A DNA stretch of 64,000 nt from Atrina japonica (GCA_030159075.1 BROG01000005.1:3236001-3300000); one strand, 5' to 3'. Shown: positions 38,030 to 49,591, counted from the stretch's first letter. Program-made: numbers and translations. The notes: a model not told the origin generated them from the sequence alone.

Positions 38030-39185
38030 CTTACAGTCGCATTGCAGTGGCTTTAGTCACTATGTAAAGCTCACATTCTCATTACTGTGGCAGTAGTCAC
38101 TATGTAAAGCTCACAGTCTCATTACTGTGGCAATAGTCACTATGTAAAGCTCACATTCTCATTACTTTGGCAGTAGTCACTATGTAAAGCTCACAGTCTT
38201 ATTACTGTGGCAATAGTCACTATGTAAAGCTCACTGTCTAAGTACTGTGGCAGTAGTCACTATGTAAGTATCAGTCTTGTTACTGTGGCAATAGTCACTA
38301 TGTAAATATCTGTCTTGTTACTGTGGCAGTAGTCACTATGTAAATATCAGTCTTGTTACTGTGGCAATAGTCACTATGTAAAGATCAGTCTTGTTACTGT
38401 GGCACAAGTCACTACACTTGTATGTAAAGTTTAGTCTCGTTACTGTGACACTAGTCACTATTTAAAGATCAGTCTCATTACAATGGTATCAATCACTGCG
38501 TAAAGTTTACATGTCTCATTACTGTGGCACTAGTCACTAAGAAAAGCTCAGTCTCATTTTTGTGGCACTAGTCACTATATAAAGCTACACATTACTGTGG
38601 TACTAATTGCTACATGTATATAAAGATCAGTGTCATTACAATAGCACTGGTTACTATGTAAAGTTTACATGTCTCATTACTGTGGCACTAGTCACTAAGA
38701 AAAGCTCAGTCTCATTTTTGTGGCACTAGTCACTATATAAAGCTCACAGACACATTACTGTGGTACTAATTGCTACATGTATATAAAGATCAGTGTCATT
38801 ACAATAGCACTGGTTACTATGTAAAGTTCACATGTCTCATTACTGTGGCACTAGTCACTTAGAAAAGCTCAGTCTCATTTCTGTGGCACTAGTCACTATA
38901 TAAAGCTAACATACACATTACTGTGATACTAATTGCTACATGTATATAAAGATCAGTGTCATTACAGTAGCACTGGTCACTATGTAAAGTTCACAGACTC
39001 ATTACTGTGGCACTAGTCACATTATAAAGTTCACAGTCTCATTACTGTGGCACTAATCACTATTTAAAGCTTTTACAGTCTTGTTAATACTGTGGCACCA
39101 TAATAAGTTCACAGTCTTGTTATAGTGACACTAGTCACTATGTAAACCTCACACCTCACTACATAAAACTTCCATCTCATTACAG
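38030..39185. repeat. Minisatellite, about 40 bp, with higher-order block
   Basis: The core unit is GTAGTCACTATGTAAAGCTC with ACAGTCTCATTACTGTGGCA. The 5' part (38040-38260) is regular at 40 bp, followed by 37-38-bp units with ATCAGTCTTGTTACTGTGGC. From about 38500 a four-unit block starting TAAAGTT(T/C)ACATGTCTCAT recurs at 38501, 38659 and 38822, a higher-order period of about 160 bp. Copies decay towards 39185. Confidence 0.95.
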
Positions 39186-40134
39186 TGGCACAGTTGGGTA
39201 AGCAGTGAGGCACAAACTGGAAATTTTAAAAGAAAAATAAATAACACTCAGTACAAGGTGATCAGTTCAGTGTCACCACCTCGTTTCAAATTGTGCAGTT
39301 CCTGCTCTGGTGCTATTAAGACCAAAATAGTTTGAATAAATCACTTATTCATAAAGTTCTGAAATATAAAGAATCTGAAATATATCTCATTGTTATCAGA
39401 ATAACAAGGCTACAAGACCATTTAATTTCTGTACAATAAATTCTATTTGGAGTGTTACATAAATATAAATTAACAAACCATTATCTATGCCTCCAGAGAG
39501 GATTGGTTAATGCATTCATTTGTAATATACACAAATTGCAGCTTCCTGAACTGTAGTATTAAATCATTTATATGTCAATTCTGAGATCGAATTATGAGCT
39601 GATTAGCTCTGCTGTGTAAAAGCAACTCTATAGATAGATATGAGAATTGCTAAGTTTTTTTCCTGGGGAAAATTAGGAAGAATTATAGAAAGAAATACAT
39701 AGGTGGCTTAGGAAGATCACATTGCTATTTGGTTGATGGATGTTAGGCATAACACTTTGAGATGTTTCAATTTGCTAAATAAACTTCATTTTCTTGATTC
39801 TGTGTTGTGATTGATGGGCTATACTTGTCCTTGTCAGAACACTTATTTAACCTCCATTCTAGGGTATGTTCTCCCGTCTTTTTATCATGTTTATCCCCCT
39901 CATTAATTCAAAGAAAAAGAGAGATTGGGATTTGGTAATTGCTCAAAGAAAAAGTCTATTGATTGAAAACAGTAAAAATGATAGTCTGTATTTTTTCTCA
40001 TGTGGGGGTAGTTACACTTTAATTTCTTAGGGTATTTTTTTCTTTAAAATATGTCAGTTGTTTTCAAAATGCATGGCCCATATTTTTATTGTCCAATGTC
40101 AAATACTTATTATAAACCAGATATAGTTAGCTAA
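39186..40134. other. Non-coding AT-rich DNA
   Basis: No exon or element recognised. Confidence 0.4.
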
Positions 40135-41170
40135 GAACTGACTCTAGCATTAGGGTCAGTTCTCATTAAGCCATTTACATCTAGTCAGTTGGGACCTGTA
40201 CTCATTATGCCTCTCACTTCTAGTCTATAAGGTTTGTACTCATTATGCCTCACACTTCTAGTCTATAAGGTTTGTACTCATTATGCCTCACACCTCTAGT
40301 CTATAAGGTTTGTACTCATTATGCCTCACACTTCTAGTCAATAAGGTTTGTACTCATTATGTCTCACACCTAGTCTGTAAGGTTTGTTCTCATTATGCCT
40401 CACATGTCTAGTCAGTAAGGTCTGTACTCATTATGCCTCACATCTCTAGTCTATAAGGTTTGTACTCATTATGTCTCACACTTCTAGTCTATAAGGTTTG
40501 TACTCATTATGCCTCACATGTCTATAAGGTTTGTAGTCAGGTCTCACACTAGTCATTAGGTTTGTACTCATTATGCCTCACACCTAGTCTATAAGGTTTG
40601 TACTCATTATGTCTCACACCTAGTCTATAAGGTCTGTACTCATTATGCCTCACACGTCTAGTCAGTAAGATTATAATTAGGGTCAGTTCTCATTAAGCCA
40701 TTTACATCTAGTCAGTTGGGACCTGTACTCATTATGCCTCTCACTTCTATTCTACAAGTTTTGTACTCATTATGCCTCACACCTAAATAGGGTTTGTACT
40801 CATGTCCCACACTTCTAGGCAGGAGTGTTTGCACACATTGTGCCTCTCACTTTTAGTCTGTAGAGTTTGTACTCATTTATGGCTCACACTTCTAGTAAAC
40901 AGGGTTTGTACTCATTATGCCTCACATGTCTAGTCTGTAAGGTTTGTACTCATTATGCCTCACACTTCTAGTCTATAAGGTTTGTACTCATTATGCCTCT
41001 CACTTCTAGTAAATAGGGTTTGTACTCATTATGCATCTCACTCCGAGGCTAGAGGGTTTGCATTCCTTTAGTCTCACTTTTAGTCAGGTTCTGTACTCAT
41101 TTTGCCTGTTTCTTTTAGTCAGTAAGGTTTGTACTCATTACCTATGTCTCACCTCCAATTAGTTAGGGTT
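40135..41170. repeat. Minisatellite, 38-bp unit, with internal 527-bp duplication
   Basis: Roughly 25 copies of TATAAGGTTTGTACTCATTA with TGCCTCACACTTCTAGTC. A distinctive variant block starting TAGGGTCAGTTCTCATTAAG occurs at 40151 and again at 40678, showing that a stretch of the array was duplicated as a whole. Confidence 0.95.
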
Positions 41171-41859
41171 TATTATCTCAAATTGCACTACTTTTGGAAT
41201 ATACAAACTTTTTATTGTGTTAAATTAAACAAAGTTCTATGTCATAGGAGAGATAATGTACAACCTTATCTGTGTGGATAATATTCTCATCAGGAAATAT
41301 GGCATTAAGTCTAATAAGGAAAGATCTTATCAAGACTAAACTAGGATTTATCAGAAGGAAAACATCGGGTGTTGCTAATCCCATGAGGACATTTTCTCAA
41401 CACAAGCTGTTACAGTCGATAATAATTGAACTCACAGTAACAAATATTTTTTTCACTTCATATAAAAACAGGAAAATAATCTAGACATTGTGTGAAATGA
41501 TATTCAAAGATAAATTGATGAAGTAGTTGATATTAAACTTTATGGGAAGTGAGTTGGAACAGGACTGTGCTTGTCATTTTTAAAAGAATTTCTAGATATG
41601 ATTTTAATTATGCAAATAGATAAATGGCAATCAGTTTTGAGTGCATTTTATGCACAGTGACTCATATTTAGGTAAGTTTTTTTTCTTTTTTTCTTTTAAC
41701 AGGAAATACATGTACTATGTTTTTTCTGTACTTCGTTAGTGTTATTGTATGTCATTCAGTATTCTTAAGAGCTGATTAGATACACTAGTGATACAAACTG
41801 TTACAATGAACAATGTATTACCCTTACAGTAAGCGAATAAGTGTGATGGGGGGTATTAG
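41171..41859. other. Non-coding AT-rich DNA
   Basis: A 70-codon frame at 41272-41484 (+) is rich in Lys/Arg/Ile with no known domain; I do not call it a gene. Nothing else seen. Confidence 0.4.
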
Positions 41860-43525
41860 ATTTAACTAACTTACTAGTTATGAGCTTCTTCTCTATATAG
41901 TTAGGTGATGCCTATGTAAATAGTTAGTTGCTTTCTCTGTATATAGCTAAATGTTCCCTATGTAAATAGTTAGGTGTTTCCTCTCTATATAGCTAGGTGA
42001 TTCCTATGTATTTAGTTATGTGCTTCTTCTCTATATAGCTAGGTGATGCCTATGTAAATAGTTAGGTGCTTTCTCTGTATATAGCTAAATGTTCCCTATG
42101 TAAATAGTTAGGTGCTTCCTCTCTATATAGCTAGGTGATTCCTATGTAAATAGTTAGGTGCTGCCTCTCTATATAGCTAGGTGATGCCTATGTAAATAGT
42201 TAGATGCTTTCTCTGTATATAGCTAAGTATTCCCCATATAAATAATTAGGTGCTTCCTCTCTATATAGCTACGTGATGCCTATGTAAATAGTTAGGTGAT
42301 TTCTCTGTATATAGCTAAATGTTCCCTATGTAAATAGTTAGGTGTTTCCTCTCTATATAGCTAGGTGATTCCTGTGTATTTAGTTATGTGCTTCTTCTCT
42401 ATATAGCTAGGTGATGTCTATGTAAATAGTTAGTACTTCCTCTCTATATAGCTAAGTAGCCCCAGATGATTAGGTGCTTCCTCTGTATAATAGTTGATGC
42501 CTATGTCTCTAGTTAGGTGATGCCTCTCTATATAGCTAGGTGATGCCTATGTAAATAGTTAGATGCTCTCTCTGTATATATAATTTGGTAATTAGGTGCT
42601 TCTCTTAATATAGCTAGGTGAAACTATGTAAATAGGTGATGCCTCCTATATAGCTAGATGATGCCTATGTAAATAGTTAGGTGATGCCTCTCTATATAGC
42701 TAGGTGATGCCTATGTAAATAGTTAGGTGATGATCTTATATAGTAGGTGATGCCTATGTAAATGTTATATGCTTCTAGGCTAGGTGATGCCTATGTAAAA
42801 GTTAGGTGATGCCTCTCTATATAGCTAGGTGATGCCTATGTAAATAGTTAGGTGATGCCTCTCTATATAGCTAGATGATGCCTATGTAAATAGTTAGTTG
42901 CTTTCTCTGTTAATAGCTTAATGCATCATCTGTAAACAGTAAGATGCTCTCTCTGTAAATAATTTGGTGCTTCTGTTAATACAGTGAAACTTGTAAATAA
43001 AGACCTCCTTATGGACACAACAAAACCAGTCTTTATGGGAGATGGTCTTTATATTAAGGTTGATTTGTACACAAATAGATACTTTCTCAGCATAAACAGT
43101 ATGTGGTGGCTCTTTATCTGTGGTTGCTAAAGCTGGTTTTACTGTAGTTACATGCTTTCTCTGTTAATAGCTAGGTGCTTCATCTGTAAAAAGTAAAGTG
43201 CTTTCTTTATATATGCTAGGTAATGTCTATACAAATAGGTGCTTTCTCTGTAAACAGTTGGGTGCTTTCTCTGTAATCAGTTGGGGTGCTTTCTCTGTAA
43301 ACAGTTGGGTGCTTTCTCTATAATTAGATGGGTGCTTTCTCTGTTAATAGTTATAGTTTGGTGCTTTAGCTGTAAGTAGCTAGATGATTCCTACCATATG
43401 TAAAAAAGTAAGGTGCCTTACTTGTATATAGTTAGATGATTCCTACTACATATAGGTGCTTTATCTGTATATAACTAGGTGATGCCTATCTAAAAATTAA
43501 GGTGCTATCTCTGTAAGAATAGCTA
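41860..43525. repeat. Minisatellite, 46-bp unit, interrupted by a MITE
   Basis: The unit combines GATGCCTATGTAAATAGTTA with GGTGCTTCCTCTCTATATAG and CTAGGT. It is regular to about 42900 with many small deletions after 42470. Beyond the inserted element at 42982-43144 the array resumes as shorter, drifted units such as TGCTTTCTCTGTAAACAGTT. It ends about 0.6 kb upstream of the sulfotransferase exon at 44115. Confidence 0.95.
42982..43144. mobile_element. CAGTGAAAC-type MITE, copy 1
   Basis: The ends CAGTGAAACTTG and (at the right) GGTTTTACTG are short inverted repeats flanked on both sides by TA, as in TA-inserting DNA transposons. The body shares GTAAATAAAGACC and GGTTGATTTGTACACAAAT with the copy at 52742. 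It is inserted into the 46-bp minisatellite. Confidence 0.8.
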
Positions 43526-44090
43526 GTAGATTTATTTAACTGTATCAACAGTCAGTTTATGTATGGAGTATTTAAAAGTTTTAAATGTGGAAAATGGAAC
43601 ATAAAACTGATTCCATACAAGGATTGAGTTTAATGACTCGATTTCACACCTGGGCTGTAGATAAGTATTTGATTGACATTTTTGTCAAGTCCAGTTGACC
43701 AAATGGGCACTTTCTCAGTTTAAATTCTCTTTAAAGCTTTACCAGTGTTGCTTTAAATTTCTTTTGTGTTTGTATCAACAATTGGCTCTTCTGTTGTCCA
43801 TGTTTCAACAACAACACATAATATTTCAATGTATTGAATACAAATGTTGAAACAGTTGAAACAATATCTTGATCAAAGGGAGATTACTCTTGTTTAAATT
43901 CCTCTTGTATGAATCAACAGTGTCAACATCTAAGTATATAAGTGTTTAAATTAGTGTAGTCTTCATTTTAATACAGTACTACTATACAATAGAGGGGAAG
44001 TCATGCTTAAGGAGAAATATTTTAAATGTATATCAACATCATTATTTTGACATTAATGTTATATCTCAAATGGATGTGGCATAAAAATTG
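43526..44090. other. Non-coding DNA upstream of the sulfotransferase exon
   Basis: AT-rich, probably the 3' end of an intron given the acceptor at 44114. No promoter element or upstream exon can be identified with confidence. Confidence 0.4.
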
Positions 44091-44114
44091 ACTTTCTTGT
44101 TTTATTATTTTCAG
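44091..44114 (+). other. 3' splice site of the first sulfotransferase exon
   Basis: A pyrimidine-rich tract (CTTTCTTGTTTTATTATTTT) ends in CAG at 44114. In the frame of the sulfotransferase, a TGA follows almost at once (44116-44118), so nothing upstream can be joined in frame at this site and the segment 44115-44130 should be 5' untranslated. A weaker alternative acceptor, TTGCAG, ends at 44129, one base before the start codon. Confidence 0.75.
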
Positions 44115-44130
44115 ATGAGTGCCTTGCAGT

Positions 44131-45207
44131 ATGACAGATGATGGGTACTCAATGTCCCACACACGGCCTAGCACTGAGAAATGGATTGGCAATAAAGGCA
44201 TGTCCATGACAGTATGGTCCAAAATGAAGCGACAAGGAAAACAGCTTGTTGTATTAAGCACATTTATATCTTTTCTGTTGTGCCTTGTGTTTTATTCTAA
44301 TACTGCGGTGTGGAAGTCCATTAACACAAAGTACATTCCAGGGGATAATTCTCTAAATGTTGGTGGAATTAGAAAACTATTGGAGGAAGGAGAATTTGCT
44401 TCAGAAAAATTTCCACCTGTGGGTAAACAAAAACGACTACCGCAGTGTATCATATTTGGAGTCAGAAAATGTGGAACAAGAGCGTTGTTAGAGTTTCTGA
44501 AACTTCATCCTATGATACAACCAGCTGAACATGAAGTGCATTTTTTTGATGATGAGACAAGATATTTCTTAGGTTTGGAATGGTACAAGGAACATATGCC
44601 GTATTCATTTCCAGAGCAAGTGACCATTGAAAAAAGTCCAAGATATTTTATAACAGAAAAAGTGCCAGAGAGAATTTTTGAAATGAACAGTACAATCAAG
44701 TTAATAGTGCTTTTAAGGAATCCAACTACAAGAGTCATCTCGGACTATACTCAAGTGTATTACAACAAAATTGCCAAAGGAAAACCTTTTGATAAATTTG
44801 AAAATCTAGTCATCGATGAAGAATCAGGGGAGGTAAATATGGGGTATAAAGCTGTCAGAATAAGTATATATCATGAACATTTCCGACGATGGCTCCGAGT
44901 ATTTAAACCGGAGCAAATACATGTGGTAGATGGTGATAATCTAATTGTAAATCCATTACAAGAAATACAAAAAGTGGAATATTTTCTTGGATTAAATCAC
45001 ATAGTGACAGAAAAAAATTTATACTTCAATGAAACGCGAGGATTTTATTGTATGCGTTACTTTTCCGAGGAGAAGTGTTTAGGTGCAACTAAAGGCAGAA
45101 AACACCCAGATATAGATCCTAAAGTATTGCAAAAACTAAATGATTTCTTTAGACCACATAATGAAAAGCTCTTCAAATTAATGAATTTAAAGTTTGATTG
45201 GGACTGA
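44131..45207 (+). CDS. HS3ST: Heparan sulfate glucosamine 3-O-sulfotransferase (HS3ST1/5 type), paralog 1
   Basis: Predicted 358-aa type II Golgi membrane enzyme that transfers sulfate from PAPS to the 3-OH of glucosamine in heparan sulfate. I start at the ATG at 44131 (A at -3); an in-frame TGA lies four codons upstream. Seen in the sequence: a basic cytosolic stub, one membrane segment (about residues 38-55), a stem, then the sulfotransferase domain from about residue 103. The PAPS 5'-phosphosulfate loop is GVRKCGTRAL (110-119). The catalytic EVHFFD (135-140) supplies the family's Glu base, His and Asp. EKSP (167-170) gives the active-site Lys. LRNPTTRVISDYTQ (195-208) is the 3'-phosphate site. 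A Cys pair (307/316) and KGRKHP (321-326) match the family's disulfide and substrate-binding region. Possible N-glycosylation sites are at 186 and 300. The domain ends in FDWD, so the C terminus is complete. The whole coding sequence is one exon. DYTQVYYNK and EIQKVEYFL look closest to HS3ST1/HS3ST5; the exact subtype is uncertain. A paralog lies 8.9 kb downstream. Confidence 0.95.
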   Translation: MTDDGYSMSHTRPSTEKWIGNKGMSMTVWSKMKRQGKQLVVLSTFISFLLCLVFYSNTAVWKSINTKYIPGDNSLNVGGIRKLLEEGEFASEKFPPVGKQKRLPQCIIFGVRKCGTRALLEFLKLHPMIQPAEHEVHFFDDETRYFLGLEWYKEHMPYSFPEQVTIEKSPRYFITEKVPERIFEMNSTIKLIVLLRNPTTRVISDYTQVYYNKIAKGKPFDKFENLVIDEESGEVNMGYKAVRISIYHEHFRRWLRVFKPEQIHVVDGDNLIVNPLQEIQKVEYFLGLNHIVTEKNLYFNETRGFYCMRYFSEEKCLGATKGRKHPDIDPKVLQKLNDFFRPHNEKLFKLMNLKFDWD

Positions 45208-45600
45208 TATTAATGGCAGCATTTTGTGATATTCACAATGGTATCAGTTACTATGTAATTTGTGTCTTGTCATTCGGTGATCAACTAGTCATCTAGATAT
45301 TATCAATATTGAGAGAATCCAGTAACTTTTAGGTAACACTTGCCCCTCATTTTTTTTATAGTACTCAAATTTATTGCTGTTGAATGGCGAAGTAGTCAGG
45401 TTTGATCTTTGCCATGAAATCATACAGTGGTCATTTTGCTATTTCTTTGGTCAAATTCATTTCAGTTGAATAATTTTGTAGTCAGTTTCTTTGCTATTGA
45501 AATAGCATACTGGTCACCTAAACTTCCTGTCACTACTTTTAAATTGATTAATTTATACTTGAGATAAAATAAATATGATGTTTATTAATGTACTTATGGC
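45208..45600 (+). other. 3' UTR of paralog 1 with polyadenylation signal
   Basis: An AATAAA hexamer lies at 45568-45573, about 360 bp after the stop codon, followed by T/G-rich sequence (GATGTTTATTAATG). This is the first canonical signal after the stop. Another AATAAA occurs at 46570-46575, beyond two MITE copies, and could serve a longer transcript. Confidence 0.55.
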
Positions 45601-45971
45601 TTCATCAGTAAGTATTCATCCACATAGATCTAAGTACACGTGTGCATATTTGTGCATATCAAAGGTTCCTTGTTGATTTTCATTAGTTTTAGGAAGTCCT
45701 GTTTTGAGTTCTTAAAGTTGTTTATTTTTCTTGAATTACTGGCCTATTTATTCATCTTAATATTTTGGCCTTAGAATAAGTATCAAAGTGTTCCCTGTTA
45801 TTTGTTGGTATAACTTTACAAACCTTTGTTAAATATGTATATTTTATTATGTAAAATTTTAAAGTTATTTTCTACAGTTGCCTTTTACATTTTCATTGTT
45901 AAAATATTTAGTTTGAAGCCTGTAATTAGACCTTTCTCTCAATCTACTTTGATTTCTGCAATGTTAATATA

Positions 45972-46065
45972 CAGTAAAACCTGCTATAGTGGCCACCTCT
46001 TATAAGGATTACCTGTTTATAAGGGCCATTTTTTTTCAAGTCCCTTTACTGCATACTTCAACTAC
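45972..46065. mobile_element. CAGTGAAAC-type MITE, truncated copy 2
   Basis: It begins TACAGTAAAACCTGCTATAG and matches the copy at 46258 through AGTGGCCACCTCT, ATAAGGATTACCTGTT and AAGTCCCTT(T/G)ACTGCAT. The right half and its inverted end are missing. Confidence 0.7.
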
Positions 46066-46257
46066 TCTACTTGATTTGAAGATTGGTGTTGTAACCCCTT
46101 TCCATGAACTACATCTATTTTGATAAGATATTCTAGTCAGCCATTTCATCATTTTGTATCAAATGTGCATTCATATGAGTTATAATTGTCTAATCCATAT
46201 GTGTGTGAAATTGCTCATATCATCCATATGCCTCATGTAGATTCCCCAGACAAAATA

Positions 46258-46436
46258 CAGTAAAACCTTCTATAGTGGCCACCTCTATATAAGGATTACC
46301 TGTTAATAAAGGCCAGTTTTTCCAAGTCCCTTGACTGCATGTTTCATTTAGATTGAACCTGTGTATAAGGGTCACCTGCACATAAAGGTCAATATTTTCT
46401 GGTCCCTTAAATGGCCCCATTATACAGGTTTCACTG
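46258..46436. mobile_element. CAGTGAAAC-type MITE, complete copy 3
   Basis: The left end CAGTAAAACCTTCTATAGTG and the right end TATACAGGTTTCACTG are inverted repeats flanked by TA on each side (46256-46257 and 46437-46438). The length is 179 bp with no coding capacity. Same termini as the elements at 42982 and 52742, but a different internal subfamily. Confidence 0.85.
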
Positions 46437-46679
46437 TACTGGTTCACATGTACTTCTTTTGTTATTCTTATTCTTACTGTCCTTAATGCCACTGGTATAT
46501 AGGGCAGCACTTCTTTCGTTAACTATATATTCAGAATGACTTTTGTATTTGAGAAAGTCTTGTTGAATTAATAAAAACAAACTTTTACTTAATGCTAGTT
46601 TGACTGTCTGAGAAACTTTGGCAGTTGTAGAAAGTCTGGTCAGTGTCTTTTTATGTTCACATAATAAATGTACATATGT

Positions 46680-47125
46680 GTGTAGGCATATGTTTTACTC
46701 AAGGCTGTTCGTTCCTTCCGTCCGCTTGTCCACATGTGGGGTACCTGTTTTGTCTGTGTAGCTCCGCCTAGAATATTTGAATTACACATTGTTTTAACAT
46801 ATAACAGAAAGATTTACACGTTATGAGTATTTTGGCTTTCATTAGTTTTTTATCACAAAGTAAACAAGATCTAGAATTTAGTCATTTTGGGTGAAATTTC
46901 GGGTTTTGTCGGCATATACTAATAGGGCACTTGTTTTGTTCACGTAACTCCTCTTATAGTATTTATATTTTACTCATACATACTCAAAATGCTCATCATA
47001 AAACATTCAGTGTAATGAAATATACTGTTAATCACTTAACTTTAAATATATTGTTAAAAGTTGCAAAATACACATACATTGAAAGTGTGGGTGGGGGGGG
47101 GGGGGACATTGGTGTCTATTAACCA
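46680..47125. mobile_element. Probable dispersed repeat with internal duplication
   Basis: The segment GGGGTACCTGTTTTGTCTGT with GTAGCTCCGCCTAGAATATT (46737-46780) is repeated in diverged form at about 46924-46970 (GGGCACTTGTTTTGTTCACG). The region also has TTCCGTCCGCTTGTCC and ends in a run of 12 G before ACATTGGTGTC. Composition and motifs resemble dispersed bivalve repeats; the borders are uncertain. Confidence 0.45.
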
Positions 47126-47606
47126 CAGCCTGTATTTGATGAAACATGTCGCTATCCTGTTACTTCTTCCTCAGAGAGCAGGGATCATATTGTTCTAGTT
47201 GTTATAGATATATTGAAATAAGATTTCCTTCCTACCATTACAATTATCAGCCACCATATGAAATAAAAGTGTGACATAAAGTAAACAATTAAACAAACAA
47301 AAGGCAAGCTGCAAGTTTTATTTATCTACTAACCAACTTTGCAATATGTAAATTAACCATATTGGTAATTCATCAAGATCTTTATTTTCAAATTGTTCAT
47401 TTATTACATGTAACATTTGACATTAGGAACTATAAATGATTAAGCTAGAAAGTCGGTAACATATCTGATATGTTCAAGGTGTGAGCTGTATTCATTACAT
47501 GTATTGATTTTGAGAAAAATCAAATTTTTTATGTTTCAGGTCTGATATTCAGGCTGACTAAAGCATTATCATGTGTTTTGATGTGTTATGTGTAAACATA
47601 AACCAT
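47126..47606. other. Non-coding AT-rich DNA
   Basis: No feature recognised. Confidence 0.4.
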
Positions 47607-48470
47607 ACCTTGTGTGACTCAGATATCTAGATATACACAGGGGTATAAAGTATCACATGGATTGTATGTGACTTGGATATCTAGGTATATACAGGCATAT
47701 AAAGTTGAACATGGATTGTATGTGACTCAGATATCTAGATATACACAGTGGTATAAAGTATCACATGGATTGTATGTGACTTGGATATCTAGGTATATGC
47801 AGGGGTTTAAAGTCTGAAATGGATTGTATGTGGGAGTATAAAGTTTGACATGGATTATAAGTGATGCAGATATCTAGGTATACACAGGGGTATAAAGTAT
47901 GACATGGATTGTATGTGACTCATATCTATGTATACACAGGTATAAAGTCTGACATGGATTGTATGTGACTCAGATTTCTAGGTATATACAGGGATATGAT
48001 ATATGACATTGATTGTATGTCACTCAGATATCTAGGTATACACAGGGGTATGAAGTCTGACATGGATTGTATATAACTCAGATATCTAGGTATACACAGG
48101 GATATAAAGTATGACATGGATTGTATGTGACTCAGATTTCTAGGTATACACAGGGGTATGAAGTCTGACATGGATTGTATATAACTCAGATATCTAGGTA
48201 TACACAGGGATATAAAGTATGACATGGATTGTATGTGACTCAGATATCTAGGTTACAGGGATATGAAGTATGACATGGATTGTATGTGACTTGGATATCT
48301 AGGTATATGCAGGGGTTTAAAGTCTGACATGGATTGTATGTGATGCGGATATCTAGATATACACAGGGGTATAAAGTATGACATGGATTTTATGGGACTC
48401 CGATATATAGGTATACACAGGGATATAAAGTCTGACATGGATTATATGTGACCTGGATATTCTTGTGTGA
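47607..48470. repeat. Minisatellite, 54-bp unit
   Basis: About sixteen copies containing GTGACTCAGATATCTAGGTA and GTATAAAGTATGACATGGAT. Some units are shortened (for example near 47821 and 48250). The 54-bp unit is a multiple of three and gives repetitive frames on both strands that I do not regard as genes. A higher-order alternation of AAGTCTGACATGG and AAGTATGACATGG units is visible at 48040-48240. Confidence 0.95.
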
Positions 48471-48745
48471 CTTGGATATATTGGTATATGCATGGCATAC
48501 AATAACTCCAACTTTATATTCTTGTATGGCTCAGATTTCTTGATCAATTCAGGATAGCTATGTGTGAATTAAATAATTTGTAAATAAGATATTTTTGTAT
48601 ACACAGAACAGTGAAATATGTCTGGTATTCTTGTGTGACTTTGATATCTTGGTGTACACAGAACAGTGACTTGGATATATTGAGGTATACAGAATAGGGA
48701 AGTGGTCTTGATATTTTTGTGTGATCTAGATATCTTAGTATGTAC
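48471..48745. repeat. Degenerate tail of the 54-bp array
   Basis: Diverged copies keep GTGACTTGGATAT, ATTCTTGTGTGACTT and ACACAGAACAGTGA. Spacing is irregular. Confidence 0.65.
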
Positions 48746-48976
48746 ACAAGACTAACACGATTTAAATATCCAATATCTGCTATGTGTGTCTTAGAAATCA
48801 GATACCATGCTGTGTAAATACATGTCTTGCTAATTTATGTTTTCTTGTTAATTGTGAAGATATTTAATATCTTGTCTACAAACTTGGTAATGTTAATCAT
48901 CATCATGTTTTGAATGCATTTAAAATTATATTATGATAAATGATTGAAAGATTTTGCTTTACATGCATGTACAAAT

Positions 48977-48978
<2 letters not shown>

Positions 48979-49016
<38 letters not shown>

Positions 49017-49024
49017 GAGAGAGA
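48979..49024. repeat. (GA)n microsatellite
   Basis: About 17 GA dinucleotides, then GGTGAGAGAGACAGG. Confidence 0.97.
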
Positions 49025-49299
49025 CAGGATGGACAGGTATCAATGCATGCAATTACTCTGTTGTATGACTGTTTAACAATACAGCAACCTATGATATTAA
49101 TATATTAAATATGATATAATTTAATTTTGTGTCTGCGTCATTTCCTTTATAGTAACATGACAGGATGAGATTGCTTACTCATTCCATCAATTTGTTAAAA
49201 TAGATCTCTGTACATTGAGGTGTTGACTCAAACTGGGAAGTATAGATGTTACAATCATAGAACAAATTTGTGGTGCTTTTCTGCTTACCATTAAACAAT

Positions 49300-49395
49300 A
49301 TGGTGTCTACAGAATTATAGAAAAACTACCTAGTGTCTACAGAATTATAGAGAACAACCTGGTGTCTACTGAACTATAAATAAAGAACCCAATTT
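49300..49395. repeat. Three-copy short tandem repeat, about 36 bp
   Basis: Three copies of TGGTGTCTAC(A/T)GAA(T/C)TATA with small changes (49300, 49331, 49361). Confidence 0.8.
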
Positions 49396-49499
49396 TCAAT
49401 TTAGGCATCTAATCATTTATAAAACAAACAAACAAGGGTTTAAAAAAGGATAACGATGAAAAAGTAACAGGTTTTACACTCAGGTGTCAACTCATACAT

Positions 49500-49510
49500 T
49501 ATATATATAT

Positions 49511-49587
<77 letters not shown>
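49500..49587. repeat. (TA)n microsatellite
   Basis: A nearly pure TA run with one ATACATGT interruption near 49511. Confidence 0.97.

Positions 49588-49591
<4 letters not shown>

Noticed and set aside
41272..41484. 70-codon frame near 41.3 kb as an upstream exon of paralog 1
   Set aside because: No similarity to sulfotransferase N termini, and the in-frame stop after the acceptor at 44114 rules out in-frame joining there.
1..44090. An upstream 5' exon and promoter for paralog 1
   Set aside because: One is expected from the acceptor at 44114, but no donor or promoter stands out enough from background in AT-rich DNA to name a position.
44119..44130. GTG at 44119 as start of paralog 1
   Set aside because: This is an animal gene; the ATG at 44131, with A at -3, is the sensible start just four codons later.
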